A program made the translations under genes and the position numbers. The notes beneath the pieces were generated by a model, which saw nothing but the letters and a program-made list of their open reading frames with translations, did not search any database and was not told the origin of the DNA. Positions 45,821-55,490 of a stretch of 64,000 nt of DNA are shown piece by piece. Numbering within the stretch: position 1 is the stretch's first letter; the number at the start of each line of letters is the position of its first letter. Source of the DNA: Pseudomonadota bacterium (GTDB taxonomy: Bacteria > Pseudomonadota > Gammaproteobacteria > Competibacterales > Competibacteraceae); the NCBI GenBank assembly GCA_022709365.1, contig JAKLIY010000015.1:1-64000 (forward strand), in the 5' to 3' direction.

Positions 45821-47326
45821 TCACTCGGGCCGCAGATGGGGAAACAGCAGCACATCGCGGATGGAAGGCGCATCGGTGAACAGCATCGCCAGCCGGTCAA
45901 TGCCGATGCCCTCCCCTGCCGTGGGCGGCAAGCCATATTCCAGCGCCCGGATGTAGTCCGCATCGTAGTGCATCGCTTCATGATCGCCGGAATCCTTGGC
46001 GGCGGCCTGTTGGCGAAACCGTTCGGCCTGATCTTCCGGATCGTTCAGCTCGGAAAAGCCATTGGCGATTTCCCGCCCGCCGATGAACAGTTCAAATCGG
46101 TCAGTAATCGTCGGGTCACGGTCGTTGCGCCGGGCCAGCGGCGATACTTCCGTGGGATAAGCCGTGATGAAGGTTGGATCGCGCAATTGATGCTCGACGG
46201 TCAGCTCGAAAATCTCCAGTTGCACCCGGCCCAGGCCATGTCCCGGTTGCACGTCCACTCCCAATCCTTGGGCGATGCGCCGCGCGGATTCGAGATTGTC
46301 CAGTTCCGCAGCCGCGATAGCCGGATTGAAATGCAACACTGCTTCGCGCACCGTCAACCGCCGGAACGGTCGGCCAAAATCATAGGTTTCGCCCTGATAG
46401 GACAGGGTCGTGTCGCCTAACAACCGTTCCGCCATGCCGCGCAACAGTTCTTCAGTCAAATCCATCAGGTCGTGGTAATCGGCGTAAGCCAGATAAAACT
46501 CCAGCATGGTGAATTCGGGATTGTGGCGAGTGGATAGCCCCTCGTTGCGGAAATTGCGGTTGATCTCGTAAACCTTCTCGAAGCCGCCCACCACCAGCCG
46601 TTTCAAATACAGTTCCGGGGCGATGCGCAGATACAGCGGCATGTCCAGCGCATTGTGGTGGGTGATGAATGGCCGGGCGGTGGCACCGCCGGGAATCGGC
46701 TGCATCATCGGCGTCTCGACTTCCAGAAAGCCGCGCTGGTTAAAAAAGTCGCGGATGTGCGCGACCATCGCGGAACGCAACTGGAAAACGGCGCGGGTGG
46801 ACTCGTTGATGATCAAATCCACGTAGCGCTGGCGGTAGCGGGTTTCCTGATCGACCAGGCCGTGAAACTTCTCCGGCAACGGGCGCAGGGATTTGGTCAG
46901 CAATCGCAGCGTATCGACCTTGATGGACAATTCGCCGGTCTTGGTCTTGAACACCATGCCTTCCGCGCCGAGGATGTCGCCCAGGTCCCAGTCCTTGAAT
47001 GCTTCATAAACCTCACCCAGCGTATTTTTCTGCAGGAAGAGCTGAATATCACCGGACTGGTCGCGCAGCCGGACAAAGCTGGCTTTGCCCATGATCCGTT
47101 TGGCCAGCATTCGCCCGGCGACTGCCACCCGCCGGGGTTCCGCATCCAGTTCCGCCGGTTCTTTGCCGCCACAGTCTGCGTGCAGATCCGCCGCCAGAGC
47201 ATTGCGGCGAAAGTCGGTAGGATAGGCATTGCCTGACTGGCGCAGTTCGTGGAGTTTTTGCCGACGCAGGGCGATCAGCTTGTTGTCGTCGAGGGCGGCT
47301 TCCGGGGAATCAACCGTTGAGTTCAT
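45821..47326 (-). CDS. lysS: Lysyl-tRNA synthetase, class II
   Basis: A 501-aa class II aminoacyl-tRNA synthetase. The N-terminal OB-fold anticodon-binding domain (about 60-150, '[19 protein letters not shown]') is followed by the catalytic core, with motif 2 near '[20 protein letters not shown]' and motif 3 '[19 protein letters not shown]'. I use the ATG at 47326 over the GTG at 47335. In related bacteria prfB and lysS are neighbours; a Uma2 gene now separates them. Confidence 0.97.
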   Translation of the reverse strand: MNSTVDSPEAALDDNKLIALRRQKLHELRQSGNAYPTDFRRNALAADLHADCGGKEPAELDAEPRRVAVAGRMLAKRIMGKASFVRLRDQSGDIQLFLQKNTLGEVYEAFKDWDLGDILGAEGMVFKTKTGELSIKVDTLRLLTKSLRPLPEKFHGLVDQETRYRQRYVDLIINESTRAVFQLRSAMVAHIRDFFNQRGFLEVETPMMQPIPGGATARPFITHHNALDMPLYLRIAPELYLKRLVVGGFEKVYEINRNFRNEGLSTRHNPEFTMLEFYLAYADYHDLMDLTEELLRGMAERLLGDTTLSYQGETYDFGRPFRRLTVREAVLHFNPAIAAAELDNLESARRIAQGLGVDVQPGHGLGRVQLEIFELTVEHQLRDPTFITAYPTEVSPLARRNDRDPTITDRFELFIGGREIANGFSELNDPEDQAERFRQQAAAKDSGDHEAMHYDADYIRALEYGLPPTAGEGIGIDRLAMLFTDAPSIRDVLLFPHLRPE

Positions 47327-47344
47327 CCAATTCACTCGCTGAGG

Positions 47345-47824
47345 CTAGTCATCAATTTCGATGAGGTTCGGGAAATCCGGAACCAAACTCGATTTTTCCA
47401 GCGGGCCATCGACCCGATAAAACCGCATGACGCCATTTTCACAAATCCAGACTTCCTGGGCGCCTCGCGCAAAATACAAATCTTTTTTTTCCTCCATTTC
47501 CTCTCCCGTATTGCTGGCGGATACGACTTCCACACAAATTTCCGGCGCAATGGAGCATTCGGCTTCTCCCTTGATTTTCCGCACGGTGTCGGCGGTGGCC
47601 CACGCCACATCCGCCACGCGGGTGCCTTTGGCGGTCTTGATCGCGCATTCAGGAAAAGTTCTGCCGCTTTTCAATAACGTGCGCAGGCGGTATTCAATTT
47701 CTCCCTGATACAGGGAGCGGATGACCCGCACGGCATTCATAATAATCTGCCCTCGCTCATTTAATTCAATCTTGAAGGGCACATTTTGCAGACTGGGATG
47801 TTCACAGACTTCCTGCCAGTTCAT
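47345..47824 (-). CDS. Uma2-family nuclease-like protein between prfB and lysS
   Basis: A 159-aa protein with 'IAPEICVEVVSASNTGEEME', then 'EKKDLYFARGAQEVWICE', the Uma2/DUF820 core with the acidic residue pair and Lys. It lacks the longer N-terminus of the Uma2 genes at 37-39 kb and is only distantly related to them. Transcription direction equals prfB and lysS, and the gaps are 75 and 18 bases, so it probably rides on their transcript. Its upstream edge carries a C/G-rich palindromic repeat. Confidence 0.85.
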   Translation of the reverse strand: MNWQEVCEHPSLQNVPFKIELNERGQIIMNAVRVIRSLYQGEIEYRLRTLLKSGRTFPECAIKTAKGTRVADVAWATADTVRKIKGEAECSIAPEICVEVVSASNTGEEMEEKKDLYFARGAQEVWICENGVMRFYRVDGPLEKSSLVPDFPNLIEIDD

Positions 47825-47858
47825 GGAGATTCTCCTGAATTTGCATCGTAACCGTTCA

Positions 47859-47899
47859 CTCCCCCCACCCCAACCCTCCCCCGCAAGGGGGAAGGGAGT
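47859..47899. repeat. C-rich palindromic repeat upstream of the Uma2 gene
   Basis: The run CCCTCCCCCGCAAGGGGGAA and its flanks form a hairpin with a GCAA tetraloop. It relates to the CCCTCTCCC elements at 697-747 and 44327-44425. It lies between the prfB stop and the Uma2 start on the minus strand, where it may act as a terminator or mRNA end. Confidence 0.6.
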
Positions 47900-48998
47900 T
47901 TATAGTCCGCTCTTCAAACTGGCCTCGATGAAATCGTCCAGATCGCCGTCCAGCACCGTCTGGGTGTTGCCGGTTTCCACGCCGGTGCGTAAATCCTTGA
48001 TGCGCGACTGATCCAGCACATAGGAACGAATCTGCTGCCCCCAGCCGATGTCAGATTTGCTGTCTTCCACCGCCTGGGACTGGGCGTTGCGCTTTTGCAC
48101 TTCCAGTTCGTAGAGCTTGGCCTTGAGCTGTTTCATGGCTGTGGAGCGGTTCTTATGCTGGGAGCGGTCATTCTGGCACTGGACGACGATGTTGGTCGGC
48201 AGGTGGGTAATGCGCACGGCGGATTCGGTGCGGTTGACATGCTGACCGCCAGCACCGGAGGCGCGGTAGACATCGACGCGCAAATCGGCGGGATTGATTT
48301 CGACTTGGATGCTGTCGTCGATTTCCGGGGAGACGAACACGGCGGCGAATGAGGTATGGCGGCGGTTGCCAGAATCGAAGGGCGATTTGCGCACCAGGCG
48401 ATGCACGCCGGTTTCGGTGCGCAGCCAGCCAAAAGCATAAGGACCTTCAAAGCGGATGCTGGCGCTTTTGATGCCGGCCACTTCGCCGGGCGAGGCTTCC
48501 AGCAGTTCAGTGGTGAAGCCGCGTCGTTCTCCCCAGCGCAGATACATGCGCAGCAGCATTTCGGCCCAGTCCTGGGCTTCGGTGCCGCCTGAACCGGACT
48601 GCACATCGAGGAAGGCGTTGCTGGCATCGAGTTCGCCGGAGAACATGCGCTGGAATTCCAGATCAGCGACGATCCGACCCTGAGTCTCAATATCCCGGAC
48701 GACTTCGGCGACCGCCGCCTCATCGTCCTCTTCGCCGGCCAGCGTCAACAGTTCAGCCGCTTCATTTAAGCCCCGACTCAGATTTTCCAGCCGGTCGACC
48801 ACCGCTTCCAGCTCCGCACGCTCCTTGCCGAGCGCCTGCGCCCGCTCCGGGTCATTCCAGAGGGTTGGTTCTTCCAGTTCCCGGTTGACTTCGATCAGCC
48901 GTTCGCGCCGGGTCTCGAAGTCAAAGATACCCCCTCAGGGACGCGCAACGTTCCTGGAGGTCTTGAATCTGGTAAAAGTAGGGGTTGAGTTCCTGCAC
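47900..48998 (-). CDS. prfB: Peptide chain release factor 2, with programmed +1 frameshift
   Basis: RF2 terminates translation at UGA and UAA. The gene is in two frames. Codons 1-25 (48998-48924, GTG start, GGAG seven bases upstream) end ...LRGYL at an in-frame TGA (48923-48921), inside the sequence AGGGGGTATCTTTGAC. A +1 slip on CTT continues as GAC from 48922 to the stop at 47900, giving 365 aa, exactly the E. coli length. The AGGGGG Shine-Dalgarno-like stimulator is conserved. 'SPFDSG' (the UGA-reading SPF tripeptide) and '[18 protein letters not shown]' (catalytic GGQ) are present. Low RF2 increases frameshifting, so the gene autoregulates. Confidence 0.97.
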
Positions 48999-49080
48999 GA
49001 TGCGGCTCCAGGGTCACGCTGAGGGGGATGAATTGTAGCTTTAACGAGGGTTCCCATCATATCCCCCATTCAATGTTGAC

Positions 49081-49917
49081 TCACTCGACCGCCTCAACTT
49101 TCTTATCGTGTTCGATCATGGCGTAGGCGGAGTGATTGTGAATGGACTCAAAATTCTCCGACTCCACGGCATATGCCAAGATCCGTTCATCCTGATTCAG
49201 TTGGGCGGCGATGTCGCGCACCATGTCCTCAACAAACTTCGGATTCTCGTAAGCCCGCTCGGTCACATATTTTTCATCTGGACGTTTCAACAATCCATAC
49301 AGTTCACAGGACGCTTCCTTTTCCGCCAGATCAATTAAATCTTCAATCCAGATAAAGCCATTGATCCGTGCGTTGATGGTCACATGGGAACGCTGGTTAT
49401 GCGCCCCGTACTGAGAAATCTTCTTTGAACACGGACACAGGCTGGTGACGGGAACCACCACTTTGAGATTCATCGTCGGCTGTCCATGACGAATTTCGCC
49501 AATGAACGTCACCTCGTAATCCATCAGGCTCTGCACCCCGGAAACCGGTGCCGCCTTATTGACGAAATAGGTAAAGGTCATTTCGATATGCCCGGCTTCC
49601 GCCTCCAGCCGTTCAGTCATTTCCGCCAGCATATCTTTGAAGGAATCAACCGAAATCTCGCGCCCGGGTACGTTTAGAATCTCTACAAACCGCGACATGT
49701 GCGTGCCCTTGAAGTTATGGGGCAAGTTCACGTACATGTTGAAAGTAGCGATAGTATGTTGTTCGCCGCCGTTGCGGTCGCGGACGCGAACGGGATGGCG
49801 GATATCCTTGATGCCGACCTTGTTGATCGCCAGACGGCGGGTGTCAATGCTGTTTTGCACATCAGGAATCGGGATCACCGTGGACATAGCCGCGGAACTC
49901 ATGATCAAGGGCTTCAT
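49081..49917 (-). CDS. folE2: GTP cyclohydrolase FolE2 (type IB)
   Basis: A 278-aa enzyme making dihydroneopterin triphosphate from GTP, the first step of folate synthesis. '[20 protein letters not shown]', then 'NQRSHV', carries the metal-binding Cys typical of FolE2. AGAGGA lies five bases before the ATG at 49917. FolE2 can work with metals other than zinc and is often induced by zinc starvation. No clear Zur box is visible to me. It follows dxs in the same direction. Confidence 0.93.
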   Translation of the reverse strand: MKPLIMSSAAMSTVIPIPDVQNSIDTRRLAINKVGIKDIRHPVRVRDRNGGEQHTIATFNMYVNLPHNFKGTHMSRFVEILNVPGREISVDSFKDMLAEMTERLEAEAGHIEMTFTYFVNKAAPVSGVQSLMDYEVTFIGEIRHGQPTMNLKVVVPVTSLCPCSKKISQYGAHNQRSHVTINARINGFIWIEDLIDLAEKEASCELYGLLKRPDEKYVTERAYENPKFVEDMVRDIAAQLNQDERILAYAVESENFESIHNHSAYAMIEHDKKVEAVE

Positions 49918-50057
49918 GCAATCCTCTCAACAAGGCGCCCGTTAGCAGCAGGCGGGTTGGCAGCGGTTCACTACCCGTTTGGATGATGAATCGGGCAGTT
50001 AATTCCCGATGATTAAACTCAGAAATTCGTGGTCTTGTGTTGGGCGACCACTGACCC

Positions 50058-51935
50058 CTATTCACTGTCCACTCCCTTGTTCCACTCCATCAACTGCTGA
50101 AATACGCCCTCCGCATCCAGGCCGCATTCCGCCAGCAGTTCAGCACGCTCACCCTGTTCCACGAAGCGATCCGGCAAGCCGATATGCCGGATTGGAATCA
50201 CGATGCCGCGCCGCGCCAGACATTCACTGACCGCACTGCCCGCGCCGCCGGCCACCACATTTTCTTCCAGTGTCGCCAGTCCGCGATGCTCGGTGGCCAT
50301 TTGGACAATCAGCGCCTCATCCAGCGGTTTGATGAAGCGCATATTGACCACTGTCGCGTCCAACCGTTCCGCCACGGCTTCGGCGACCGTGACCATTGCG
50401 CCAAACGCCAATAACGCGATTTTCTGACCGCGCTGGCGAATTTCCCCCTGACCCACCGGTAACGCCCGCATTTCCCGCTCGACCTTCACCCCCGGCCCCT
50501 TGCCACGCGGATAGCGCACTGCCGCGGGCTGGTTCAACTGGAAGCCGGTGTAGAGCATTTGCCGGCACTCGTTCTCATCCGCCGGAGCCATGACCACCAG
50601 ATTGGGAATGCAACGCAGATAGCTGTAATCGAAGCTGCCGGCGTGAGTCGGCCCATCCGGCCCGACCAGTCCAGCGCGGTCGATAGCGAACAGCACTGGC
50701 AAATTTTGCAGGGCGACATCGTGAATCAGTTGATCGTAGGCGCGTTGCAGAAAGGTGGAATAGATCGCCACCACTGGTTTGAGACCATCGCAGGCCAGCC
50801 CGGCGGCCAACGTGACGGCATGTTGTTCGGCGATGGCGACATCGAAATAGCGCTCCGGGAAGCGCTCGGAAAATTCCACCAGTCCGGAACCTTCGCGCAT
50901 GGCGGGGGTAATGCCGATCAGCCGCTCATCCTGCTCGGCCATGTCGCATAGCCATTCGCCTAATAGCTGCGTGTAGGTCAGCCCGCCGCCCGACTGAGCT
51001 GGTTTCAGTCCACAGGCGGGATCGAAGGTTCCGACCCCGTGATAGCCCACCGGCTCCTCCTCGGCCCGTTGGTAGCCTTTGCCCTTGCGGGTCACGACAT
51101 GCAACAAACGCGGCCCGTCCAGCGCCCGCAGATTGCGCAACGTCGAGACTAAGGTCGGCAGATCGTGGCCGTCCACCGGGCCGAAATAATGAAAGCCCAG
51201 TTCCTCGAACAGCGTTCCTTCCGGCACGAGGAGACCCTTGACGTGTTCCTCGGCGCGGCGGGCGACCTCCAGCACTGGCGGGACATGGCTCAGTACTTTC
51301 TTGCCGCCCTCGCGCACCGTGGAAAACAGCCGGCTGGAGAGCAACTGGGTCAAATGCGTCGATAAGGCACCGACATTGGGCGAAATCGACATTTCATTGT
51401 CGTTCAACACCACCAGCAGATTACTCTTCAGATGACCGATGTGATTGAGCGCCTCGAAAGCCATACCGGCGGTCATCGCCCCATCGCCGATGACGGCGAC
51501 GATCCGGCGGTCGCTGCCGATCCGTTCTGCCGCAATCGCCATGCCTAGCGCGGCGCTCAACGACGTGCTGGAATGGCCGACGCCAAACGTGTCATAGGGG
51601 CTTTCGCAGCGCTTGGGGAAACCGGCGATGCCGCCCTTACGCCGCAGGGTGTCCATGCGGGCGCGACGGCCGGTCAGAATTTTGTGCGGGTAGGTCTGAT
51701 GGCCCACATCCCAGACCAATCGATCTTCGGGCGTATTGAAGACGTAATGCAGAGCGATGGTCAGTTCCACGGTGCCCAGATTGGCGGCGAAATGCCCACC
51801 GGTACGGGCGACGGTCTGAATGAGGAACTCGCGCAACTCCTGCGCCAGCATCGGCAAGCGTGTTTCCGGCAACCTGCGCACATCCGGCGGGGTGTCGATC
51901 TGTTCCAACAAGGGAAAGGAAAATCCAGTGGTCAT
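50058..51935 (-). CDS. dxs: 1-deoxy-D-xylulose-5-phosphate synthase
   Basis: A 625-aa thiamine-diphosphate enzyme condensing pyruvate and glyceraldehyde 3-phosphate, the entry to the MEP isoprenoid pathway. The thiamine motif '[20 protein letters not shown]', then 'NDNEMSI', is near residues 150-185. '[20 protein letters not shown]' and 'RYPRGKGPG' belong to the C-terminal transketolase parts. Start ATG is 51935 ([10 protein letters not shown]). ispA lies 81 bases upstream in the same direction, so precursor and prenyl-chain synthesis are co-expressed. Confidence 0.97.
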   Translation of the reverse strand: MTTGFSFPLLEQIDTPPDVRRLPETRLPMLAQELREFLIQTVARTGGHFAANLGTVELTIALHYVFNTPEDRLVWDVGHQTYPHKILTGRRARMDTLRRKGGIAGFPKRCESPYDTFGVGHSSTSLSAALGMAIAAERIGSDRRIVAVIGDGAMTAGMAFEALNHIGHLKSNLLVVLNDNEMSISPNVGALSTHLTQLLSSRLFSTVREGGKKVLSHVPPVLEVARRAEEHVKGLLVPEGTLFEELGFHYFGPVDGHDLPTLVSTLRNLRALDGPRLLHVVTRKGKGYQRAEEEPVGYHGVGTFDPACGLKPAQSGGGLTYTQLLGEWLCDMAEQDERLIGITPAMREGSGLVEFSERFPERYFDVAIAEQHAVTLAAGLACDGLKPVVAIYSTFLQRAYDQLIHDVALQNLPVLFAIDRAGLVGPDGPTHAGSFDYSYLRCIPNLVVMAPADENECRQMLYTGFQLNQPAAVRYPRGKGPGVKVEREMRALPVGQGEIRQRGQKIALLAFGAMVTVAEAVAERLDATVVNMRFIKPLDEALIVQMATEHRGLATLEENVVAGGAGSAVSECLARRGIVIPIRHIGLPDRFVEQGERAELLAECGLDAEGVFQQLMEWNKGVDSE

Positions 51936-52016
51936 GATTAAACAGTGTCCGTATCCATTCGCGGCGCGACAAAGTTGATCAAGCTGCCGGGTCAGTCGGT
52001 AGCGGCGCGCCAACTT

Positions 52017-52904
52017 TCAAGAGGGGCGTTCGACGATATAGGCAGCGATCCAGCGCAGAGGGTCGGCTTCGCTGCCGAAAGCGTCCAGGCTGGCCAGCGC
52101 GTTCTGATGAAGCAGTTGGGCGTGTTCGCGGGCGCCTTCCAGACCCAGCAAGGCCGGATAGGTAGGTTTGTTCAGCACCCGGTCGGAGCCTTGGGGTTTG
52201 CCCAGGGTCGCCGTGTCGCCCACTACATCGAGAATGTCATCGCGGATCTGGAAGGCCAGGCCGATGCATTTGGCGTAGCGATCCAGCCGTTCCAGCAGCG
52301 CTGGATCGGTTGTGGGCTGGCTGAGCGCTCCCAATAGAACGCTGGCGCGGATCAGCGCCCCGGTCTTGTGGATATGCATGTTTTCCAGCTCGGCCAGGCT
52401 CAACTCTCGCCCAGTAGCCGCTAGGTCAATCGCCTGACCGCCGACCATGCCGCGTGAACCGGCGGCCTGCGCCAATATCCCCAGCATCCGCAGACGAATG
52501 GCTGGGTCGGGCGTCATAGCGGGGTCCTGGCCGAGGGTTTGGAACGCCAGCGCTTGCAGCGCGTCGCCGGCCAGGATCGCCAGCGCCTCACCAAAGGTTT
52601 TATGACAGGTCGGTTGGCCATGGCGGAGATCATCATCATCCATGGCCGGCAGGTCATCGTGAATGAGTGAATAGGCGTGAATGAACTCCACCGCGCAGGC
52701 GGGACCATCCAGCACTTCAGGCAGAGCGCCGACCGCCTGGCCGGCCAGATAAACCAACACGGGGCGGATACGCTTGCCGCCGCCCAGCACGGCGTAGCGC
52801 ATCGCCTGATGCAGGTCGCCGGGATGCAGATCACCGACGGGCAGGCACTGATCAAGCGCCAGTTCCACACGGGCCTGGTAGGTTTTGATGAGTTCAGCAA
52901 CCAC
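52017..52904 (-). CDS. ispA: Farnesyl diphosphate synthase (polyprenyl synthetase family)
   Basis: A 295-aa prenyltransferase extending IPP and DMAPP to C15. The first aspartate-rich motif is in 'LIHDDLPAMDDDDLRHG' and the second in 'FQIRDDILDVVGD'. 'GGGKRIRPVLVYLAG' binds IPP. The start is GTG at 52904. xseB, which often precedes ispA, is not seen. It is the first gene of ispA-dxs. Confidence 0.95.
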   Translation of the reverse strand: MVAELIKTYQARVELALDQCLPVGDLHPGDLHQAMRYAVLGGGKRIRPVLVYLAGQAVGALPEVLDGPACAVEFIHAYSLIHDDLPAMDDDDLRHGQPTCHKTFGEALAILAGDALQALAFQTLGQDPAMTPDPAIRLRMLGILAQAAGSRGMVGGQAIDLAATGRELSLAELENMHIHKTGALIRASVLLGALSQPTTDPALLERLDRYAKCIGLAFQIRDDILDVVGDTATLGKPQGSDRVLNKPTYPALLGLEGAREHAQLLHQNALASLDAFGSEADPLRWIAAYIVERPS

Positions 52905-53011
52905 GATGGTTCATCCACTCGTTGGGCGAACCGTGCCCTGCCTGGCCAATGAGTCCTGTCAGCGTGGTCTTGAAAGGGGATTGTCTGGCCGTCATGCCCG
53001 TTCGCCCGTTG

Positions 53012-53053
53012 AAGGTAAACGTGTACGTTACCTTGCGACTGGCGAACGGTCAA
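53012..53053 (-). promoter_or_regulatory. Candidate ispA promoter overlapping an inverted repeat
   Basis: On the minus strand TTGACC (53048-53053) and TAACGT (53025-53030) are 17 bases apart. The -10 lies within an inverted repeat with perfect 7-bp arms AAGGTAA / TTACCTT (53012-53034, 9-base centre), a possible operator. The regulator is unknown. Confidence 0.35.
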
Positions 53054-53068
53054 TTTGGAATCAGCAGG

Positions 53069-53545
53069 TCAGGCAGTAGACGAGGTCGCGAGTTCAGCAG
53101 TATTTTTGGCGGGGCGCGCCTTACGCGCCTTGGCTTCAAGCTCCGCTGCCTGACTTAATTCCTGAATATTCTGCGTGAGCAACTCCACCTGTTGGAGCAA
53201 TTGCTGGATATCATCGCGGGTCGGTACGCCCAGACGGCTGAGGGCGCGCGCCACTCGCGTCTGAAACACTTCTTCCAGCTTGTTCCAGCCACCAGCGGCC
53301 TGATCGCGAATTTCGTCGACCTTGTCCTTAACCGCTTCGATACCTTCCTTGATCTGTTGCGTCTTTTCACTGGCGGTCTTTTTCATCTGCGCATCCACTG
53401 CCTGGCCTTCCTGAACCAGGGTATCGAAAACCTTGCTGCCCTCTTCCTGCGCCCTGGCGAATGCGCCCAGCCCGGCCAGCCAGACTTGGCGAGCGAAATC
53501 CCGGACATCGCCGGTCAGTTGATTTTCAAACAGGTCAGGTTTCAT
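53069..53545 (-). CDS. Phasin family protein
   Basis: A 158-aa helical, Ala/Gln/Lys-rich protein. 'ENQLTGDVRDFARQVWLAGL', then 'GAFARAQEEGSKVFDTLVQE', is the signature of PHA granule-associated phasins (PhaF/PhaI-like N-terminus). Phasins coat polyhydroxyalkanoate granules and stabilise them. The C-terminus is a short basic tail, 'KARKARPAKN', which could touch DNA or the granule surface. Its presence suggests that the organism stores PHA; pha synthase genes are not in the window. It follows merR by 83 bases. Confidence 0.9.
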   Translation of the reverse strand: MKPDLFENQLTGDVRDFARQVWLAGLGAFARAQEEGSKVFDTLVQEGQAVDAQMKKTASEKTQQIKEGIEAVKDKVDEIRDQAAGGWNKLEEVFQTRVARALSRLGVPTRDDIQQLLQQVELLTQNIQELSQAAELEAKARKARPAKNTAELATSSTA

Positions 53546-53628
53546 CAGCGGGTCCTCGGTGCAATGTTCATGATCGATTGATGACTAGCAAGTTAGCAGA
53601 CAAAATTAGAGTCCGCATACTAACGAGT

Positions 53629-54021
53629 TCATGCGGTAATGGCCGCCACCAGCCGATTCAACAACGCCCGCACCTCCTCCGGTGTCAAGCCCAGGCGGGT
53701 CGGCTCCAAATGCACTTCCAGCCCCGGACGTAGCGTGACCCGGCTCCACACCTCGATGGTTCCCGGTTCCGGCAGCGGCAATCCCGCTTCATCACCCTGC
53801 AACAGGCGGCTAATGCGCTCCAGAGAGACGCCCGCCGCCTGCCATTTGCGAATCAATAGCAGTTGCTCCAGATGACGGCGGGTGTAGTACGCGCCGCGCC
53901 GCTCGCCTTCCGGCGGGTCCAGCAACCCTTTCTGTGTGTAGAACCGCACGGTACGCCGGGCGATGCCGCTCAAAGTGCAAAGTTCATCAATCCCGAAAGT
54001 GGGTTCCGGTTGTTCGCTCAT
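53629..54021 (-). CDS. MerR-family transcriptional regulator
   Basis: A 130-aa regulator. The N-terminal winged helix 'FGIDELCTLSGIARRTVRFY' and 'TQKGLLDPPEGERRGAYYTR' match MerR proteins, followed by a short dimer helix and a proline-rich effector region without metal-binding cysteines. ATG at 54021 or GTG at 54024; the upstream 41-aa ORF stops four to seven bases before. The target is unknown. The adjacent phasin gene and the gene's own promoter are the first candidates. Confidence 0.85.
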   Translation of the reverse strand: MSEQPEPTFGIDELCTLSGIARRTVRFYTQKGLLDPPEGERRGAYYTRRHLEQLLLIRKWQAAGVSLERISRLLQGDEAGLPLPEPGTIEVWSRVTLRPGLEVHLEPTRLGLTPEEVRALLNRLVAAITA

Positions 54022-54027
54022 CACTTT

Positions 54028-54153
54028 TCACCCTGTCGTGCACCAGGTTTTGACCAGCGCCTCGACCGTCGTCGCCAGCGTCGCCGAAACCTGCCGCTGG
54101 AAATAGGCGCGAATGGGCCGGGTGAATTTGCGCGGATGGTTGGCCTGACTCAT
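54028..54153 (-). CDS. 41-aa small ORF upstream of merR
   Basis: A 41-aa reading frame starting MSQANHPRKFTRPIRAYFQR. It has a strong Shine-Dalgarno (GGAGGG about seven bases before the ATG at 54153) and its TGA lies four to seven bases before the merR start. This fits a translated small protein or leader peptide coupled to merR. The N-terminus is basic, and the rest is amphipathic. I recognise no family. Confidence 0.5.
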   Translation of the reverse strand: MSQANHPRKFTRPIRAYFQRQVSATLATTVEALVKTWCTTG

Positions 54154-54208
54154 GAATGCTCCCTCCACAGGGGATGACCGGCCAGGTTCCGACCGGGTTC
54201 AGGGGGGG

Positions 54209-54236
54209 ATTTTAGTACAGTTATTTAACACATCAA
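54209..54236 (-). promoter_or_regulatory. Candidate promoter of the small ORF / merR
   Basis: On the minus strand TTGATG and TAAAAT with a 16-base spacer, 55 bases before the small ORF start. An imperfect repeat ACAC...GTGT overlaps the -35 box and could be an operator. Confidence 0.4.
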
Positions 54237-54262
54237 GAGTGTCGATAAAGAAAGATCAGCGC

Positions 54263-54730
54263 TCAAGTCGCAGCGGGCATCATCTTTTCCGGCATCTGCA
54301 CCGCCACGACCTGGCCCCGCGCACAGACTTCGCCGTTAGCGGTCACCGTGGCGCTGACCACCACCTTGCGGCCCTTGATTTCCTGAACCTTACCGCGAAT
54401 TTCCAGCGGCGTAGGGCGCAGATATTCGACCTGGAGCGCGGCGGTGACAAAGCGCAGCGGCGGTAAGGTGTCCATAGCGCGTCCGGCTGCGCGGTAAGCG
54501 GCGGCAGAAGCCGTCCCGGTGCCATGGCAGTCGATCAGGGAGGCGATCAGGCCGCCGTAGACATAGCCGGGAATGGCGATGTGATAGGGCTGGGGAGTGA
54601 AAGACGCGACCGATTCATCGCCGTCCCAAGTGCTTTTCAGTTGATAGCCGTGTTCGTTGAGCCGGCCACAACCGTAGCAATGACTGAGTTCTTCGGGATA
54701 GTAGTCTTGGAAGGCTTTGGAGTTGCTCAT
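54263..54730 (-). CDS. PaaI-like hotdog-fold thioesterase
   Basis: A 155-aa hotdog protein. 'PGYVYGGLIASLIDCHGTGT' holds the acyl-CoA site with its conserved Gly-Gly and Asp, and 'YLRPTPLEIRGKVQEIKGRK' forms the second strand pair. Near the N-terminus 'CYGCGRLNEHGYQL' has two Cys, as in related thioesterases. The start ATG at 54730 (MSNSKAFQDYY) is preferred to a codon at 54763. It hydrolyses an unknown acyl-CoA. Confidence 0.88.
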   Translation of the reverse strand: MSNSKAFQDYYPEELSHCYGCGRLNEHGYQLKSTWDGDESVASFTPQPYHIAIPGYVYGGLIASLIDCHGTGTASAAAYRAAGRAMDTLPPLRFVTAALQVEYLRPTPLEIRGKVQEIKGRKVVVSATVTANGEVCARGQVVAVQMPEKMMPAAT

Positions 54731-54767
54731 TAGATTTTTCTCAAGATGGATAAACGGACACAAAGTA

Positions 54768-55490
54768 CTACCACTGTTCGTGGCTCAAAGGCGCACGATT
54801 CAATTCCTCGCGAATCAGCCGCCAGTGAGGCAGATGATAGTCCATGAGCGCCTTGAACCGGTCGTTATGGTTCCGCTCCAGCAGGTGCATGAGTTCGTGA
54901 ACGATGATGTATTCCAGGCAACGGGCCGGCTTTTTGACCAATTCCAGATTGAGCCAAATGCGGCGGGCGACGATGTTGCAGGTTCCCCAGCGGGTTTTCA
55001 TTCGCTTGATGCCCCAGTCGGCGACCTGCACCCCTAACACCGGCTGCCACTGCTCCAGCAACGGCGGAATCCGCTCGCGCAGTTGCTCCCGATACCACTG
55101 TTGCAAGACCCGTTGCCGCTGTTCAACGGTCGTTTCTGGACGGATAAACAGATCGATAAAATCAGCGCCACTGCGGCGGATGCGGGGCGGACCGGTGTAC
55201 GCCAGGACCCGCAGCCGGTAGCGCTGCCCCAGAAAGTCATGACTTTCCCCGCTGACCATTTCACGCCGCGACTGGCGGGATTGTGCGGCGAAACGGGCTT
55301 GTTGGCGCCGAATCCAGCTCAGCTTGTTGATGACGGCCAGCCGCACGGCGTCATCGTTCACCACCAGTGGGGCGGCGACCCGGACCCGGCCATTCGGCGG
55401 GTAAACGCCCAAGTGCAGGTTCTTGATGTTCTTGCGCACCACTTCGATGGTGAGATCGCCGACGGTGAGGCAGTGCGGTTCAGTAGTCAC
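54768..55490 (-). CDS. YgjP-like metal-dependent hydrolase (DUF45/M48-type)
   Basis: A 240-aa protein with the zinc motif HELMHLLERNHNDRF near residue 205, following 'KTRWGTCNIVARRIWLNLEL', typical of the YgjP/DUF45 family. The start is GTG at 55490, overlapping the end of hsdR by 11 bases. Genes of this family are often the last gene of type I restriction operons, though what they cleave is not established. It may help turn over or assemble the complex. Confidence 0.88.
   Translation of the reverse strand: MTTEPHCLTVGDLTIEVVRKNIKNLHLGVYPPNGRVRVAAPLVVNDDAVRLAVINKLSWIRRQQARFAAQSRQSRREMVSGESHDFLGQRYRLRVLAYTGPPRIRRSGADFIDLFIRPETTVEQRQRVLQQWYREQLRERIPPLLEQWQPVLGVQVADWGIKRMKTRWGTCNIVARRIWLNLELVKKPARCLEYIIVHELMHLLERNHNDRFKALMDYHLPHWRLIREELNRAPLSHEQW

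Noticed and set aside
48802..48998. prfB as a frameshifted pseudogene
   Set aside because: The break is the known programmed +1 site with all its signals, and the joined product has normal length.
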